64,000 bases of DNA from positions 72,001-136,000 of the forward strand of contig JAJOZX010006143.1 of NCBI GenBank assembly GCA_023014485.1. The letters run 5' to 3'. This stretch comes from Bathynomus jamesi. Taxonomy: Eukaryota; Arthropoda; Malacostraca; Isopoda; Cirolanidae. A model generated the notes under the pieces. It saw only the letters and a program-made list of their open reading frames with translations, had not been told where the DNA came from and ran no database searches. Position numbers and translations under genes: made by a program. Positions 53,756-64,000 of this stretch are shown piece by piece. Each line of letters starts with the position of its first letter. Within the stretch, counting starts at the first letter, position 1.

Positions 53756-54870
53756 CGTGTAAATAAAATTAATAAATAGATGAAAGACACTTGGGATATC
53801 TTAGCCGACATGGTATGCACAAATATAAAGAATTGTATTCTCTTTTCGAGATAGCCTAAATACATATCACATCTGAAGTGCTTTGCCAAAACCTAATAAT
53901 ACGAAATGACTATAGGGTTAATAAAAATATAGACTATATAGTATTTCATCCTTAAATATACTGGTTTTTAGGATGCTGTAAGGAAAAGATACTAAAAAAT
54001 TATATTTTTTATTTAGACTATCACTTATAAACATTGAGAATGTGGAAATTCAGCTTCCAATATTTTTGTAAGGCTGGGGGTGGGGGGAAACATGAAGGGT
54101 AAAACGAGTGCTTTGGTTAACTGATTTTCTAATAAAAGGTTACTTATTACTCTTAAATCATGGGTCCTATGCTAATATCGTTTCAGATTGCATTAACATG
54201 CTAAGTTAGCCTTAAAATTATTGCCTATTTCGGGCTGAACTGCAGCAGTTAGGCGTAAATGCTCGTGTCTCAATTCAAAGACACGTCCATACACCGACAA
54301 TATTATGTCTGCTTCGAATAGTCTATCCCCGCTTCGGATAATCCTACAAAGGCTATGAACGTGGTTTCAACCTCGTCAGAAAAACAGCATCGCCGCTGAT
54401 CGACGGTAGGTAACTTTGGGCCTACATATTTACCATTATCATAACCATAAATCAAGGTAGGCATCTAATCATGCATTTAAATATTAATCAACCGCTTGTG
54501 TAAGTTGGTATCATGGGTATCCGGCCACATGATATAATTGTGGTTTACAGTTAATGGGCCATGGCTAGGATTCTGGGTTAAACTGTAGGCCTAGGTGGAA
54601 CGTTAACGTTGTTAATACCAATTAGTCTATTTTGTTGTATTTGGATCTTTTAAACTAATTGCCCCCCCCCCCCCAGCTTCAGAGAGGGGGACATAGTTTA
54701 AAAGGTCAATATTAGGGGGGAGATAATTTAACAGATTTTACTCATCTTATTTACATAATAGAATTTTTAAGATATGGATATAAGATACATATCTTGAAAA
54801 TTCTATTACATTCTATCATATTTCCGGTTTATAGGGAACCATTATTTACATAGGATAAAATTTGAATGCC
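53756..54870 (-). repeat. 1.1-kb block, inverted copy of 19600-20705
   Basis: Contains repeat R (54290-54640) inverted. A C-run lies at 54661-54674. No gene. Confidence 0.8.
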
Positions 54871-55040
54871 CGGTTAGGTCAACTGTCCGCCGATGACGAT
54901 TGGTTAGGTTTAGTCGTGATACCCTTCATGCTGGTAGCAAAAATATCCCGCGGTTTAACGAAAATATCACGACTTAACCTAACCAATCATTAAGGGCGTA
55001 CAGTTGTCCTAACCGGGCATTCAATAATTTTACCGTGGTT

Positions 55041-55092
<52 letters not shown>

Positions 55093-55270
55093 CGGTTAGA
55101 TCAACTGAATACCCGGTTAGGTTCAGTGAATGACCAGTTAGGTCAACTGTCCGCTGTTGAGGATTTGTTAGGTTTATTTGTGATATTTTCGTTAAAACTA
55201 AGGTAAATATCACGACTAAACCTAACCAATCGTCAAGGGCGTACAGTTGACCTAACCGGGGATTCAAATT
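54870..55270. repeat. GGTTAGGT fold-back hairpins, copies 3 and 4
   Basis: Two hairpins, near 54876-55020 and 55088-55262, flank a TA tract (55045-55089). Both carry CGATTGGTTAGGTTTAGTC-type arms. Confidence 0.8.
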
Positions 55271-55377
55271 TTATCATATGTAAATAATGGTTCTCTATTT
55301 ATTATATGTTTCCAATAAATAATGTTTTTTGTTACTGTTTTAGTATCTTATTTTGGTTAATTTGCAGAGTTTCAACT

Positions 55378-55388
<11 letters not shown>

Positions 55389-55445
<57 letters not shown>
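55389..55445. repeat. (TA)n microsatellite
   Basis: Nearly pure TA. Confidence 0.9.
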
Positions 55446-55446
<1 letters not shown>

Positions 55447-55448
<2 letters not shown>

Positions 55449-55590
55449 CAGTAAAATTAGATACAAGGATCTTTTAAACTATTTCCCCCCAACATACTCT
55501 TTTCAACAATCAACATTGGGGTGGTGATTGTTGAAAAGAGTATGTTGGAGGGAAATAGTTTAAAATATCCTTGTGTCTAATTTTACTGTA
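55447..55590. repeat. Hairpin, ~70-bp arms
   Basis: TACAGTAAAATTAGATACAA on the left and its complement on the right, turning near 55518. One arm recurs at 16940-17000. Confidence 0.85.
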
Positions 55591-55608
55591 TTTATATATA
55601 TATACATA

Positions 55609-56012
55609 CACAAACTCAGAATGGTCCCCTGAGAACTTATATGTTAAACACAGACCGTGCATGGAACAAGGAACTCTTCTGGGAAAATTAAATCCACTAT
55701 AGTCCGAATAAGTAATGGTAAATGACAAATACCATAGTTTTTTCTTTTTCATGATGCTAGCCCGACGTGGGCAACGGGTCTCTCGCAAAGAGGTCCCATA
55801 AATATAGCTTCCTGTCTGCTTTGCAGATAGCTGGTGAGGGAAGCTATATTTATGGGACCTCTTTGCGAGAGATCCGTTGCCCACGTCGGGCTAGCATCAT
55901 GAAAAAGAAAAACTATGGTATTTGTCATTTACCATTACTTATTCGGACTATAGTGGATTTAATTTTCCCAGAAGAGTTCCTTGTTCCATGCACGGTCTGT
56001 GTTTAACATATA
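55609..56012. repeat. Palindromic fold-back element, copy 2
   Basis: Arms of about 180 bp meet at a short loop near 55815-55835 (GTCTGCTTTGCAGATAGCTG region). The arms contain CCCGACGTGGGCAACGG and TATTTATGGGACCTCTTTGC. Frames reading MGNGSLAKRSHKYSF from either arm are artefacts of the palindrome. Confidence 0.88.
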
Positions 56013-56023
56013 TATATATATTA

Positions 56024-56927
56024 CAGGGCGTCCCAAAAAAATGTATACACACTTTAACAGCTGATAGCTCAATTGATGTTTCTTTCTTTCCAAGTTAAAC
56101 CCATTAGAATTAATAATGGCAGTCAGACTAAGCTTTGAACAAAGGAAATTCATTCTAAAATGCTACTGGAAGTGTGAAAACGCAGTTGAAGTGCAAAGAC
56201 AGTTTAGGAGGGAGTTTCAAACAGATCCACCAACGCGACTTACCATCACTCGAATTAGAGATAAGTTTGAAGCCGATGGAACTGTTCAGAATGTCCACAA
56301 GAAGCGTTCCGGAAGACCACGGACATCGACAAGCCCCACAAAGCAAGAAAGAGTACTGGAAACGTATCACCAAAGTCCAAGAAAATCTGTGCGGCAAGCG
56401 AGTCGTGAGGTAGGAATTTCAGAATCGTCTGTCCAACGCATTTTGAAGCGCTGTCAATGGAAAAGTTACATTCCAAGATTAGTCCATGCTATTAATGAAG
56501 ATGATCCGGACCGAAGAGTGGAGTATTGCGAGTGGTACTTGGCACGATGTGGATGTGGATTGGACGAAGGGGTTTCGTAGAATACCCTCCGCGTTCACCA
56601 GACCTCACACCACTAGACTTTTTTTATGGGGATACTTAAAAGACAAAGTCTACGCTATAAAACCTGCAACAGTCGCTGAATTGAGAGCAGCCATTGAACG
56701 AGAATGCACACAAATACCAAACGAAATGTTTCGTGATGTTTGCGATTCCATTGCTTCGCGTTATCAGCAGTGCCTGGACCAGAACGGACGTCAGTTTGAA
56801 AACAGGCGTTGACAAAACAATTACATAATGTCTGTAGATTCTATTACATTTTGAAAATGAAATGTATTTTAATAAACACTGCCTTTATAATTATTTAAAG
56901 TGTGTATACATTTTTTTGGGACGCCCT
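56024..56927 (+). mobile_element. Mariner deletion derivative lacking catalytic core
   Basis: Ends CAGGGCGTCCCAAAAAAATG and, inverted, AGGGCGTCCCAAAAAAATG, flanked by TA. About 900 bp. It is related to the 12216 element by protein but has different ends. Confidence 0.85.
56116..56812 (+). pseudogene. Mariner transposase with DNA-binding domain and tail only
   Basis: Starts [20 protein letters not shown]. The first frame holds both helix-turn-helix modules, the linker [12 protein letters not shown], and [13 protein letters not shown]. At about 56545 it jumps, past the missing first and second catalytic Asp, into RSPDLTPLDF-type sequence in other frames. It then reads LFLWGYLKDKVYAIKPATVA to the C-terminus. 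A product could bind ends but not catalyse. Confidence 0.83.
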
Positions 56928-57097
56928 ATATATATATATATATATATATACACAAGAATCATTTCTTCCGATCCGAGTTAGAGAGAGAGAGTTACAAGGA
57001 GTTACAAAGAAAAGAAGTACCTCAAAAGGCCTTGCGGCCCATACCGAGGAGGTACCAATGGCAACGGGTGCCAGAGAAAATTTTGTACACACTCAAA

Positions 57098-59889
57098 TAG
57101 TGTGCAAGATTTGGTCTAACCTTTTCTTGAACTGATCCACATAGGAACTGTTCACAACTTCCGAAGGTAACCTGTTCCATGTGTCACAGATCTTATACGT
57201 AAAGTAATTCCCACACACTAGCAGTGGCGGTCCTAGCTTACATGACGCCCTGGGCGAACCTCACCTTCAGCGCCCCCCCCCCCTGTTCGCCAACACACAC
57301 ACATTCGAATCCCCTCAAAATAAAGGACAGACATAACTCTTTCATAAAATAACATTTTATTGGACTAATTGTTGGAACTTCAGAACCAAAACAAAGACTC
57401 AAATTTCTGAATTTTACAAATCCTTCATCACGTAAATAGAATAACTCACTTAAGAGAATGTAATTATGATACTATGAACAGGAAAATACAAATTAAATTG
57501 CACAACTGCCATAAATAAACTAGAGAATCAAATTTCTAAATTGTACAAATGCTCTATCACATAAATAGAATAAGACACTTAAGAGAGGGTAATTATTATG
57601 CTACACTTTTGAACAAGAAACAAAATAAATTGCACCACAGCACAACTGCCATCTAAAGCCTGACTCTTCTTACCTTCCTTGATGCAAAGTCATTGATCTT
57701 TTATTATTTATTTTATTTTATTTTTTATTTTTATTTATTTCTTTATTTATTTATTCTTATTTTTATTTTTATTTTTTTTGCAGGCGCTCATGCCGCCCCT
57801 CCACAAATGCCGCCCTGTGCGGCTGCCCATATTGCCCATATGAGGAACCGCCACTGCACACTAGTCCTAAACCGTTTCAAATCCAACTTCCAACCATTTT
57901 TGCGAGTTGGGTTATCATTTAAACTAAACATACTTCTAAATTCGACATCGTTGAACCCGCGTAAGAGCTTGAAAACCTCGATCAGTTGACCGCGCAGCCT
58001 CCGAGTTTCAAGCGAAAACAAGTTTAGGGCGCGTAACCGTCGATTGTAGCCCATATGCCTAACGGAAGGGATTAACTTTGTGGCCCTCGCCTGCACTCGC
58101 TCCAGCCTCTCAATATCTTTCCTGAGGGTGGGCGACCAGAACTGCACAGCATACTCCAGGTGCGGCCGAACAAGGGAATTGTACAGTGAGAGCACAATCT
58201 CCTTGTTCCGAAACTGAAATTGCCTCCTGATATAACCCAATAGTTTCTGGGCTTTCTTTTCCACCTCTACACACTGTTTCGTAAACTTAAGGTCGCTGCT
58301 AATTAGCACACCCAAGTCCTTTTCTAAATCAGTCACCTCGATATTACTACCCAACATCGAGTAGTCCGACTTGGGATTGGCGTAGCCAATGTGCATCACT
58401 TTGCATTTACCCAAGTTAAACGGCATTTGCCATTTTTCGGACCACTCTCCTATCCTACCTAGGTCCGCACGCAGTTCTCGATCGCTTCGGGCGTCCCAAC
58501 ATTGGCCCCAAGCTTGGTGTCATCAGCGAATTTGGCGATCCGACTGACGATGCCACCGTCGATATCATTTATGTAAATGATAAACAACAGTGGCCCCAAA
58601 ACGGAACCCTGAGGAACCCCACTAGTGACCGAGGCCCAACCCGAACTAGCCCCTTTAATTACAACCCTCTGCCGCCTATTCCTCAGCCAGTTTTCAATCC
58701 ACCTACCTATTTCCCCACCGATACCCAGCGCGCGCACTTTCGCCATTAGCCGGCGGTGAGGTACCTTATCAAAGGCTTTCTGAAAGTCGAGATAAAGTAT
58801 ATCAATCGCCCTACTCTTATCATACTCACTCAACATGACGTGGAAAAACTCGAGCAAGTTGGTGAGACACGACCTATGCCGTCTAAACCCATGTTGGGAG
58901 TCCCCAAGCAGCTTGTAGGAATCCAAATGGTCAACGATCCTATCAGCTATTATCCCTTCTAATAATTTACCTACAACTGAAGTGAGACTAATGGGACGAT
59001 AGTTCCCTGGACTTTCGTGATCCCCTTTCTTAAAGATAGGGGTCACGTTGGCTTCCCTCCAGTCACCAGGCACCTGGCCCATCTCCAACGATTTGTTGAA
59101 GACTGTAGCCAGGTGGGGAGCCACCTGGTCGCGCACTTCTCGCAACACTCTGGGGAGAAACTGGTCTGGCCCAGGAGCCTTAAACGCGCTCAGTTTGTCT
59201 ATTCTATCGGCAACGACTGTCGCGGTACATCTAACACTATCCAGGCCAGCACCTTCGTGCCTCACGCCTGGCTCGGGGATGACGCGGGTATCCTCCCTGG
59301 TGAACACTCCCGCAAAGTACTCATTAAGCACATTAGCGATGTCCGCGTCGGAGGTCCGCAGAACGCCGCTTCCGTCCTTTAACGGACCTATCATGCTTCT
59401 AATGGGCTTTCTACTATTAACATAACTGAAGAACTCCTTAGGGTTCCCCTTGCAGAGGCTTGCCACCCGTAGTTCTTCGTTACGTTTCGCTAGCCTAACC
59501 TTCGCCTTCACTTCCCTACACAGGCGGACATACGCTTCAGTGTTCTCGTGGGAACGATTGGCCTTCGCCCTCCTATACGCTACTTTCCTATTTCGGATAG
59601 CCGAAGCGATGTCACGATTGAACCACTTAGGCTGCGTTGAAGCAGGGGTGACCGGTTTTGAGGGTATGGCAGCAGACTGCAGCACCATAAACTCGTCCCG
59701 GAATGCACTCCACACTCCCTCAACATCGCCGCCAACCTCTAACCCCATCTCTCCTACGCTATCCCTGAGGCTAACAAAGTTCGCCCGCCGGAGATCGAGC
59801 TTACTGCCTCTCGAGTTACTACGCTTCACCCGAGGGACGCACACGGAACCTAATAAGACCGTGATCACTCCCGCCCAATGATTCGTCAA
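57098..59889 (-). pseudogene. CR1 ORF2 reverse transcriptase part
   Basis: A 476-codon frame (58459-59889) carries KPKWFNRDIASAIRNRK-like linker sequence, [56 protein letters not shown] (motif A), GVPQGSVLGPLLFIIYIND (motif B) and SRIAKFADDTKLGANVG (catalytic FADD). After a frameshift near 58450 it continues MPFNLGKCKVMHIGYANP to the thumb. It is interrupted by the hAT-type element and ends past it with RLPSEVVNSSYVDQFKKRL at 57098. In the family it performs target-primed reverse transcription. Confidence 0.88.
57222..57856. mobile_element. hAT-type non-autonomous element with 8-bp TSD
   Basis: Starts CAGTGGCGGTCCTAGC and ends with the inverted CAGTGGCGGTTCCTCA. It is flanked by a perfect 8-bp direct repeat CACACTAG (57214-57221 and 57857-57864), as expected for hAT. 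The interior contains two ~165-bp tandem sub-blocks (CAAATTTCTRAATTKTACAA in each) and a TTTATT-rich tract at 57700-57780. No transposase. It splits the CR1 ORF2. Confidence 0.9.
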
Positions 59890-60510
59890 CGGTGAGGCCA
59901 GTGACGAGGTTGTCTTCGGTCGTGAATACTAAGTCTAGAACGCTTTCGCCTCGTGTAGGCTCGTTGACCCACTGAGTGAGGAAGTTCTCATCAGCAAAGT
60001 CAACTAGCCTCCTCCCTTCAGCATCGGCAGTCCTGTTTTCCCACTTTATGCCGCGACAGTTGAAGTCTCCTAAAACTACACACACCCTATCCCCTAGCAG
60101 GCTACTGAGTTCGGTGTACAGGGCTGTATCCTCCTCGAGGAGGAGATGCGGAGGTCTGTACACCAAGATTAACCTATAGTTCGTCCCTCCCACGTTCAGA
60201 TCGACGCCAAGCAGCTCCCGTTCCGACCGGAACTGGCAGTCAACCGGACTCAACGTGTCTCTGACGTATATTAGTACCCCACCCCCTCCCCACGGGTGCG
60301 GTCTTTGCGAAACATTCTATACCCGGGAATTTCGAACTCCCCAACGTAGTCCCTACGATCAGTATGAATCCAGGACTCGGTGATAGCAACGATATCCTGG
60401 TATTCTGATGCTAAGAGCGCCCGTAGCTCGCCAAACTTGTTCCTGATCGACCTAGCATTAAAAAGCATTGCACGGAGGGAGCCTCCCCTATTCTGACCGC
60501 CCCCTAGCAC
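59819..60510 (-). pseudogene. CR1 ORF2 endonuclease part
   Basis: AP-type endonuclease: LRAMLFNARSIRNKFGELRA (Asn), IVAITESWIH (Glu), a frameshift near 60270, then ILVYRPPHLLLEEDTALYTE, CVVLGDFNCRGIKWENR (Asp/Asn), LDLVFTTEDNLVTGL and SLGGSDHGLIRF (Asp-His). All catalytic positions are present. It overlaps the reverse transcriptase frame at 59889 through a second frameshift. Confidence 0.85.
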
Positions 60511-61877
60511 GACCCGTTTCCCGAACAGCCAGGGCTGTCGGGAGTTGAAGAGCCCCTCACTAACGAGGGGACAATCTCCGCAGGAGCCTGAGCCCCCTCC
60601 AACGTGGAAGGAGAGTCACCCACCTGTACCTGGACGCACCCTTCAGTTGAAGGTACGTCCGCCACCGGCTCATCATCATCCCTCCCCGGTGGGGGCCCAT
60701 CATCTCTCCCCGGACTCGACCTCACCATACGGTATAGGTGCCGGTCAAGCAGCGTGCCTAGCACACCTTTACCCCTGACATTGAGGTGGACACCATCCTC
60801 TGATACAGGTCCCACCTACCCGAAAACGCGTCGAACGGGTCAACAAACCTCACGCCCAGTGGGACGCACAAGTCTTGCACCCTCTCGTTGATGCCAATGA
60901 CCTTACTGAGCGCGTGGTCACTGGCATTCATCCGCGGTAAAATACCCATCAACATTCCCCTGTCTGTCTTAAGTTTCAGATCATCCGCAAGAGACATGAT
61001 CTCGGTGATGATCCCTTCCGTTGAACCTACCCTACCGCCTTTGAGGAACAAGTCGTTGCCACCAGCATGGACAACGATCGCAGTCCTCCGACTAGCCACG
61101 CGCACCTTATCTAATTCCTTCCTTATGTGCGCCGTTCCCCGACCGGGTAAGCACCTTACCTTCCTCCTGTCTCGGTTTGCAGAAGCAAAGTACTTCTCCT
61201 GGCCCCTAATCTGCGAGTCCCCAATTAAAACGGTGTCTTCCTCCTTCGCGCACAGGAGACTAAAGCGGTTGGAGGTCCTGACAGGGGCAACTGGGGTCTC
61301 GGGCTTCGGCTTCGCAGCCTTCTTGCCCGAGACCTTTCGAAACCCGTCGCCACCCATAAACTCGGCCGCACTTACACCACCACCACCCCGACCGGCAGCT
61401 ACATCCTTCCGCTTCTTTGGGTCATCAGTAGGCCCCTTCCCCCCTTCCTATCGGCCCCTTCTTTACGCCCTCCACCTTACGCCGCGGTTCCATGCATTCC
61501 ACGTGGGTCGCTGGCGATTCCTGACACTGATTTAGAACCCTGGCCCCCGGTTTCACCTCTACCCTTTCTCCGTGGTCCCGAGCTCTGTCCATTCCATCGC
61601 TGGACCCCCTTTCCACGGCAGCTATCCTATCCTGAATGAGCTCCGGGTTGGAGGGCGGCGCAGCCTCGTCAGTGACCGCCGCACCTCCAACAGCCGATCT
61701 GGACGACTCGAGCCGCCGGACCCTCTCCTCCAGCTTCAAGTAAAACTGCATGTGTTCGCAAAAGCGGCACATGCTGGAGTGGTTGATCTTCTCGAAGCAA
61801 GCTTCTTTGAAGTTCGTCACCCACTGGTTCACTTCACACCTCGCACATTCAGCCTTCAATTTCTGCGGTCCAGTCAT
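60504..61877 (-). pseudogene. CR1 ORF1: PHD-like finger and SGNH esterase
   Basis: Start chosen at MTGPQKLKAECARCEVNQWV (61877), inside an open frame from 61940. The Cys/His cluster CARC ... CFEKINHSSMCRFC resembles the PHD-type finger of CR1 ORF1 proteins. It is followed by a predicted coiled coil YLKLEERVRRLESS. After a shift near 61420, an SGNH-hydrolase domain follows: VLIGDSQIRG (Ser), VVHAGGNDLFL (Asn), and, after another shift near 60790, SEDGVHLNVRGKGVL (Asp-His). Esterase and PHD domains are established features of some CR1 ORF1 proteins. Their role is thought to be RNP or membrane-related but is uncertain. Confidence 0.82.
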
Positions 61878-62172
61878 TGTAACTTTTTTTTTTCTTTTTC
61901 GAATTCTGAATACTCTGAATAAGATAAAGCGTTCTAGCAATGAAAACTATCAAAAACGTTCTGACCAGTATATAAAAAAGGAGGGGGGGTTGAATTCTTC
62001 CCGCGCGTAGACGCATCCACCTATTTGCAAGTGACGTTCATCCCTTCCAGAAGACTACACCTCTCGCTGCTGCCGCACCGACCAAAGGTCTCCCCAGGGC
62101 CGGAACGTCCTAAACGTGTCGCAGCTACCAACTGACAAACACTCGCGACGCAGGCGTCACGGATTTCCCGCC

Positions 62173-62174
<2 letters not shown>

Positions 62175-62228
<54 letters not shown>

Positions 62229-62290
62229 ATAATTCAGATAATTTGTTATTCGTACGAAATTTCTTATCGTGGCGTTTCGAGTGTCCAGAA
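62175..62290 (-). repeat. CT-tract dispersed repeat, copy 4, first part
   Basis: (GA)n at 62175-62228 followed by the inverted family body (ATTCGTACGAAATTTCTTAT). Similarity stops at about 62290 and resumes at about 63895. Confidence 0.8.
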
Positions 62291-62377
62291 TAATTCAGGG
62301 GTGCGAACTCTGTAGAAATTTTTTCGAGTTCGAGTTCAGTCATCTTTTCAAGTTCGAGTTCAGTTATTGCTGTAAAT

Positions 62378-62580
62378 GGAGCTATTGAAGCATAGAGACC
62401 CCAGCCTTCTTTAGTTAGGCTTATAAGGCTAACTAACGAAAATATCACGACCTAACCTAACCAATCATTAGGTTAACTGTACGCCTTTCACAATTGGTTA
62501 GGTTAGGTCGTGATATTTTCGTTAGTTAGCCTTATAAAGCTAACTAAAGAAGGCTGGGGTCCCTATTCTTCAATAGCTCC
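62378..62580. repeat. Compound fold-back hairpin
   Basis: Arms of about 100 bp: GGAGCTATTGAAGCATAGAG outside, TTATAAGGCTAACTAACGAA in the middle, and CGACCTAACCTAACCAAT inside. It combines the GGTTAGGT family with the CTTATAAGGC repeat seen at 29722. Confidence 0.8.
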
Positions 62581-62999
62581 CTGTAAATTTGGAATGATAT
62601 GTGCTAGAAGGCTAGAACAGGGGCTTTTCTTATTACTTTTATATATAAATATAAATAACCTAAAACACTTACACAAACTTAAGAATATTTATTAGTTTTA
62701 CGTAATTAAGTAATATACATTTCCGGGCTCTTTTCCATTCTACCCCAGCAACAAAATATGAAATTATATATTATTTTCTACTGTAGTTTTACTTGCTGAA
62801 TTCAATAATATATATCTTATTTTGGAGAAATTAATAACAAAAGAGTTATAGTCCGTTTATTTTATTTAAAAGTAGAAATTGCATTTAAGATTTCAATAAA
62901 AATGTCCTTTCCTTTTTGTCTTCTCCGCAGAAATTCACATAAATAAGAATCTATCATATTTCTAGATGTTCTCCAATGTCTCTTGTTCCTTTGTTTAGC

Positions 63000-63085
63000 T
63001 AAATCAACTGTACGCCCTTGACGATTGGTTAGGTTAGGTCGTGATATTTTCGTTAGTTAGCCTTAAAGGTTAACTAAAGAAGGCT
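63000..63085 (+). repeat. GGTTAGGT hairpin family, half copy
   Basis: One arm (TCAACTGTACGCCCTTGACG onward) ending TTAACTAAAGAAGGCTGG. Confidence 0.75.
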
Positions 63086-63894
63086 GGGTAGAACGTTATT
63101 TCCTTAACTATGTTTATGAAATTCCATTTATCATCCATAACAATATCTACAAAAGAGAGAAAAAATTAATAATTATAACCATAACTAATTAAAGCACGAA
63201 TACTTGCTCCAAAATAAAATATATATTATTGAATTCAGCAAGTAAAACTACACTAGAAATTGTTGCTGGGGTAGAACGGAAAAGATCCCATTTCCGTAGT
63301 TCAAATTTCAAACATAAAAGCAACAACGTTAGCAACAATGTTATTGATATTTAAAATTTTAAATATAGCATAGGATTAGGAAATGAATATAACATAACGG
63401 TTCGTATTCGTAAAGCTGCTTATACACATAGTATAATGAAAAATACAGTTAATAAATTTTACGACATTTACCAGGATAATTACTTCATAAGATTTAAAAT
63501 AAATTAAGTTGGCCTACAAAGTACAAAGTCCAAATAGCCACCAAATAAGATAAGAAATGAGGGGTAAATATTCCACGCCAACGGTCATGACACGCTTCTC
63601 GTTCGTTTATTTGGCCCAGTGTTAACTGCTAAGACTGGAGTTGCCAGATAGATTTAAATAAAATCTGAGATATATTTGGTATATCAATTTTAAAATTATT
63701 GTTTGTATTTTACTTTAGTTCTGACTTCTGTTTGTCTCTGATTTTTTTATCAGTAGCATGTATTATTTTGTAATATTTATACAAACTTTGTAGGGTGAGA
63801 TTGTAACTTTTTTCACCTCTGAACTTGATAACTCGATAATTTATTTCGAGTTCGAGTTCGAGTTTACGAAAACAATCGAGTTCAATCGTCTTTC

Positions 63895-64000
63895 TCGAGA
63901 CCTCACATCACCATCGTCAAAACTCTATCGTTCTTAGATGACTCGGTTGTGTTTGTTATGATGTCTTGTAACATTATAGCTTAACATTTTGTGATAGAAT
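63895..64000 (-). repeat. CT-tract dispersed repeat, copy 4, second part
   Basis: Inverted continuation of the family body (ACCATCGTCAAAACTCTATC) running off the window edge. Confidence 0.8.

Larger units (their letters stand above)
56985..62170 (-). mobile_element. Nearly full-length CR1-like retrotransposon
   Basis: A 5.2-kb minus-strand element. Its 5' region reaches the (GA)n tract at 62175. ORF1 has a PHD-like finger, coiled coil and SGNH esterase. ORF2 has endonuclease and reverse transcriptase. The 3' end has TTGTAACTCC repeats. CT/GA tracts flank both sides, and 12066-12160 represents the empty site. A 635-bp hAT-type element sits in ORF2. Frameshifts inactivate it. Confidence 0.88.
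62291..63894. other. 1.6-kb insertion in the repeat, unclassified
   Basis: Both ends carry clusters of GAGTTCGAGTTC (62320-62365 and 63845-63885). No transposase or reverse transcriptase was seen. It contains two hairpin-family copies. Most of 62600-63890 is AT-rich without a gene. Confidence 0.5.

Noticed and set aside
60888..61535. 215-codon plus-strand open frame
   Set aside because: Antisense of the CR1 esterase ORF1, with no motif of its own.

Overview
This looks like a stretch of a eukaryotic, probably arthropod, nuclear genome that is almost entirely transposable elements and simple repeats. The arthropod call is an inference. It rests on many Tc1/mariner elements of the DD41D kind, CR1-like and I-like non-LTR retrotransposons, Penelope-like, Merlin, hAT and piggyBac remnants, blocks of TTAGG-type sequence, and very long (TA)n, (CT)n and (CA)n tracts. 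That mixture fits a decapod crustacean best, but nothing here proves it. I see no confident single-copy host gene. The best host-like pieces are an 80-bp candidate exon (41141-41220) and a duplicated, unrecognised protein segment (23435-23875 and 52711-53126, minus strand).

Layout. 1-4555: AT-rich sequence, degenerate tandem repeats, tRNA-like SINE pieces and a large fold-back. 4556-6036: the only intact-looking transposase gene, in a DD41D mariner. 6.0-12.1 kb: decayed mariner and Penelope pieces and dispersed repeats carrying CT tracts. 12.2-16.1 kb: a long-TIR mariner split by a CR1-like retrotransposon. 16.2-19.6 kb: a deleted mariner, a hAT remnant, a complete-ended Merlin element and fold-back hairpins rich in GGTTAGGT. 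19.6-24.6 kb: duplicated blocks and a CR1 fragment. 24.6-41.1 kb: a segment bounded by inverted ~640-bp piggyBac-type ends, holding a dead piggyBac transposase, a 31-bp minisatellite, MITEs, a second Penelope copy, another mariner, and a 3.37-kb DNA transposon of a lineage I cannot assign (35589-38958), itself inserted in a non-LTR retrotransposon. 41.1-44.2 kb: a 488-bp tandem duplication and a deleted mariner. 44.3-49.5 kb: a GC-rich I-like retrotransposon (gag, endonuclease, RT, RNase H; minus strand). 49.7-51.1 kb: a DD37E Tc1-like element. 51.3 kb: a 5S rRNA-derived sequence. 52.1-56.0 kb: palindromes and hairpins. 57.0-62.2 kb: a nearly full-length CR1-like element (PHD-like finger, SGNH esterase, endonuclease, RT; minus strand) with a 635-bp hAT-type element inside it. 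62.2-64 kb: a CT-tract repeat split by a 1.6-kb insertion.

The parts do not work together as a pathway. They are layers of insertion, and several layers can be ordered because an unoccupied paralogous copy of the target lies elsewhere in the window. The most promising unknown is the 35589-38958 transposon: ~245-bp terminal inverted repeats, a perfect 9-bp target duplication and a spliced transposase-like gene with a D...CxxH signature.
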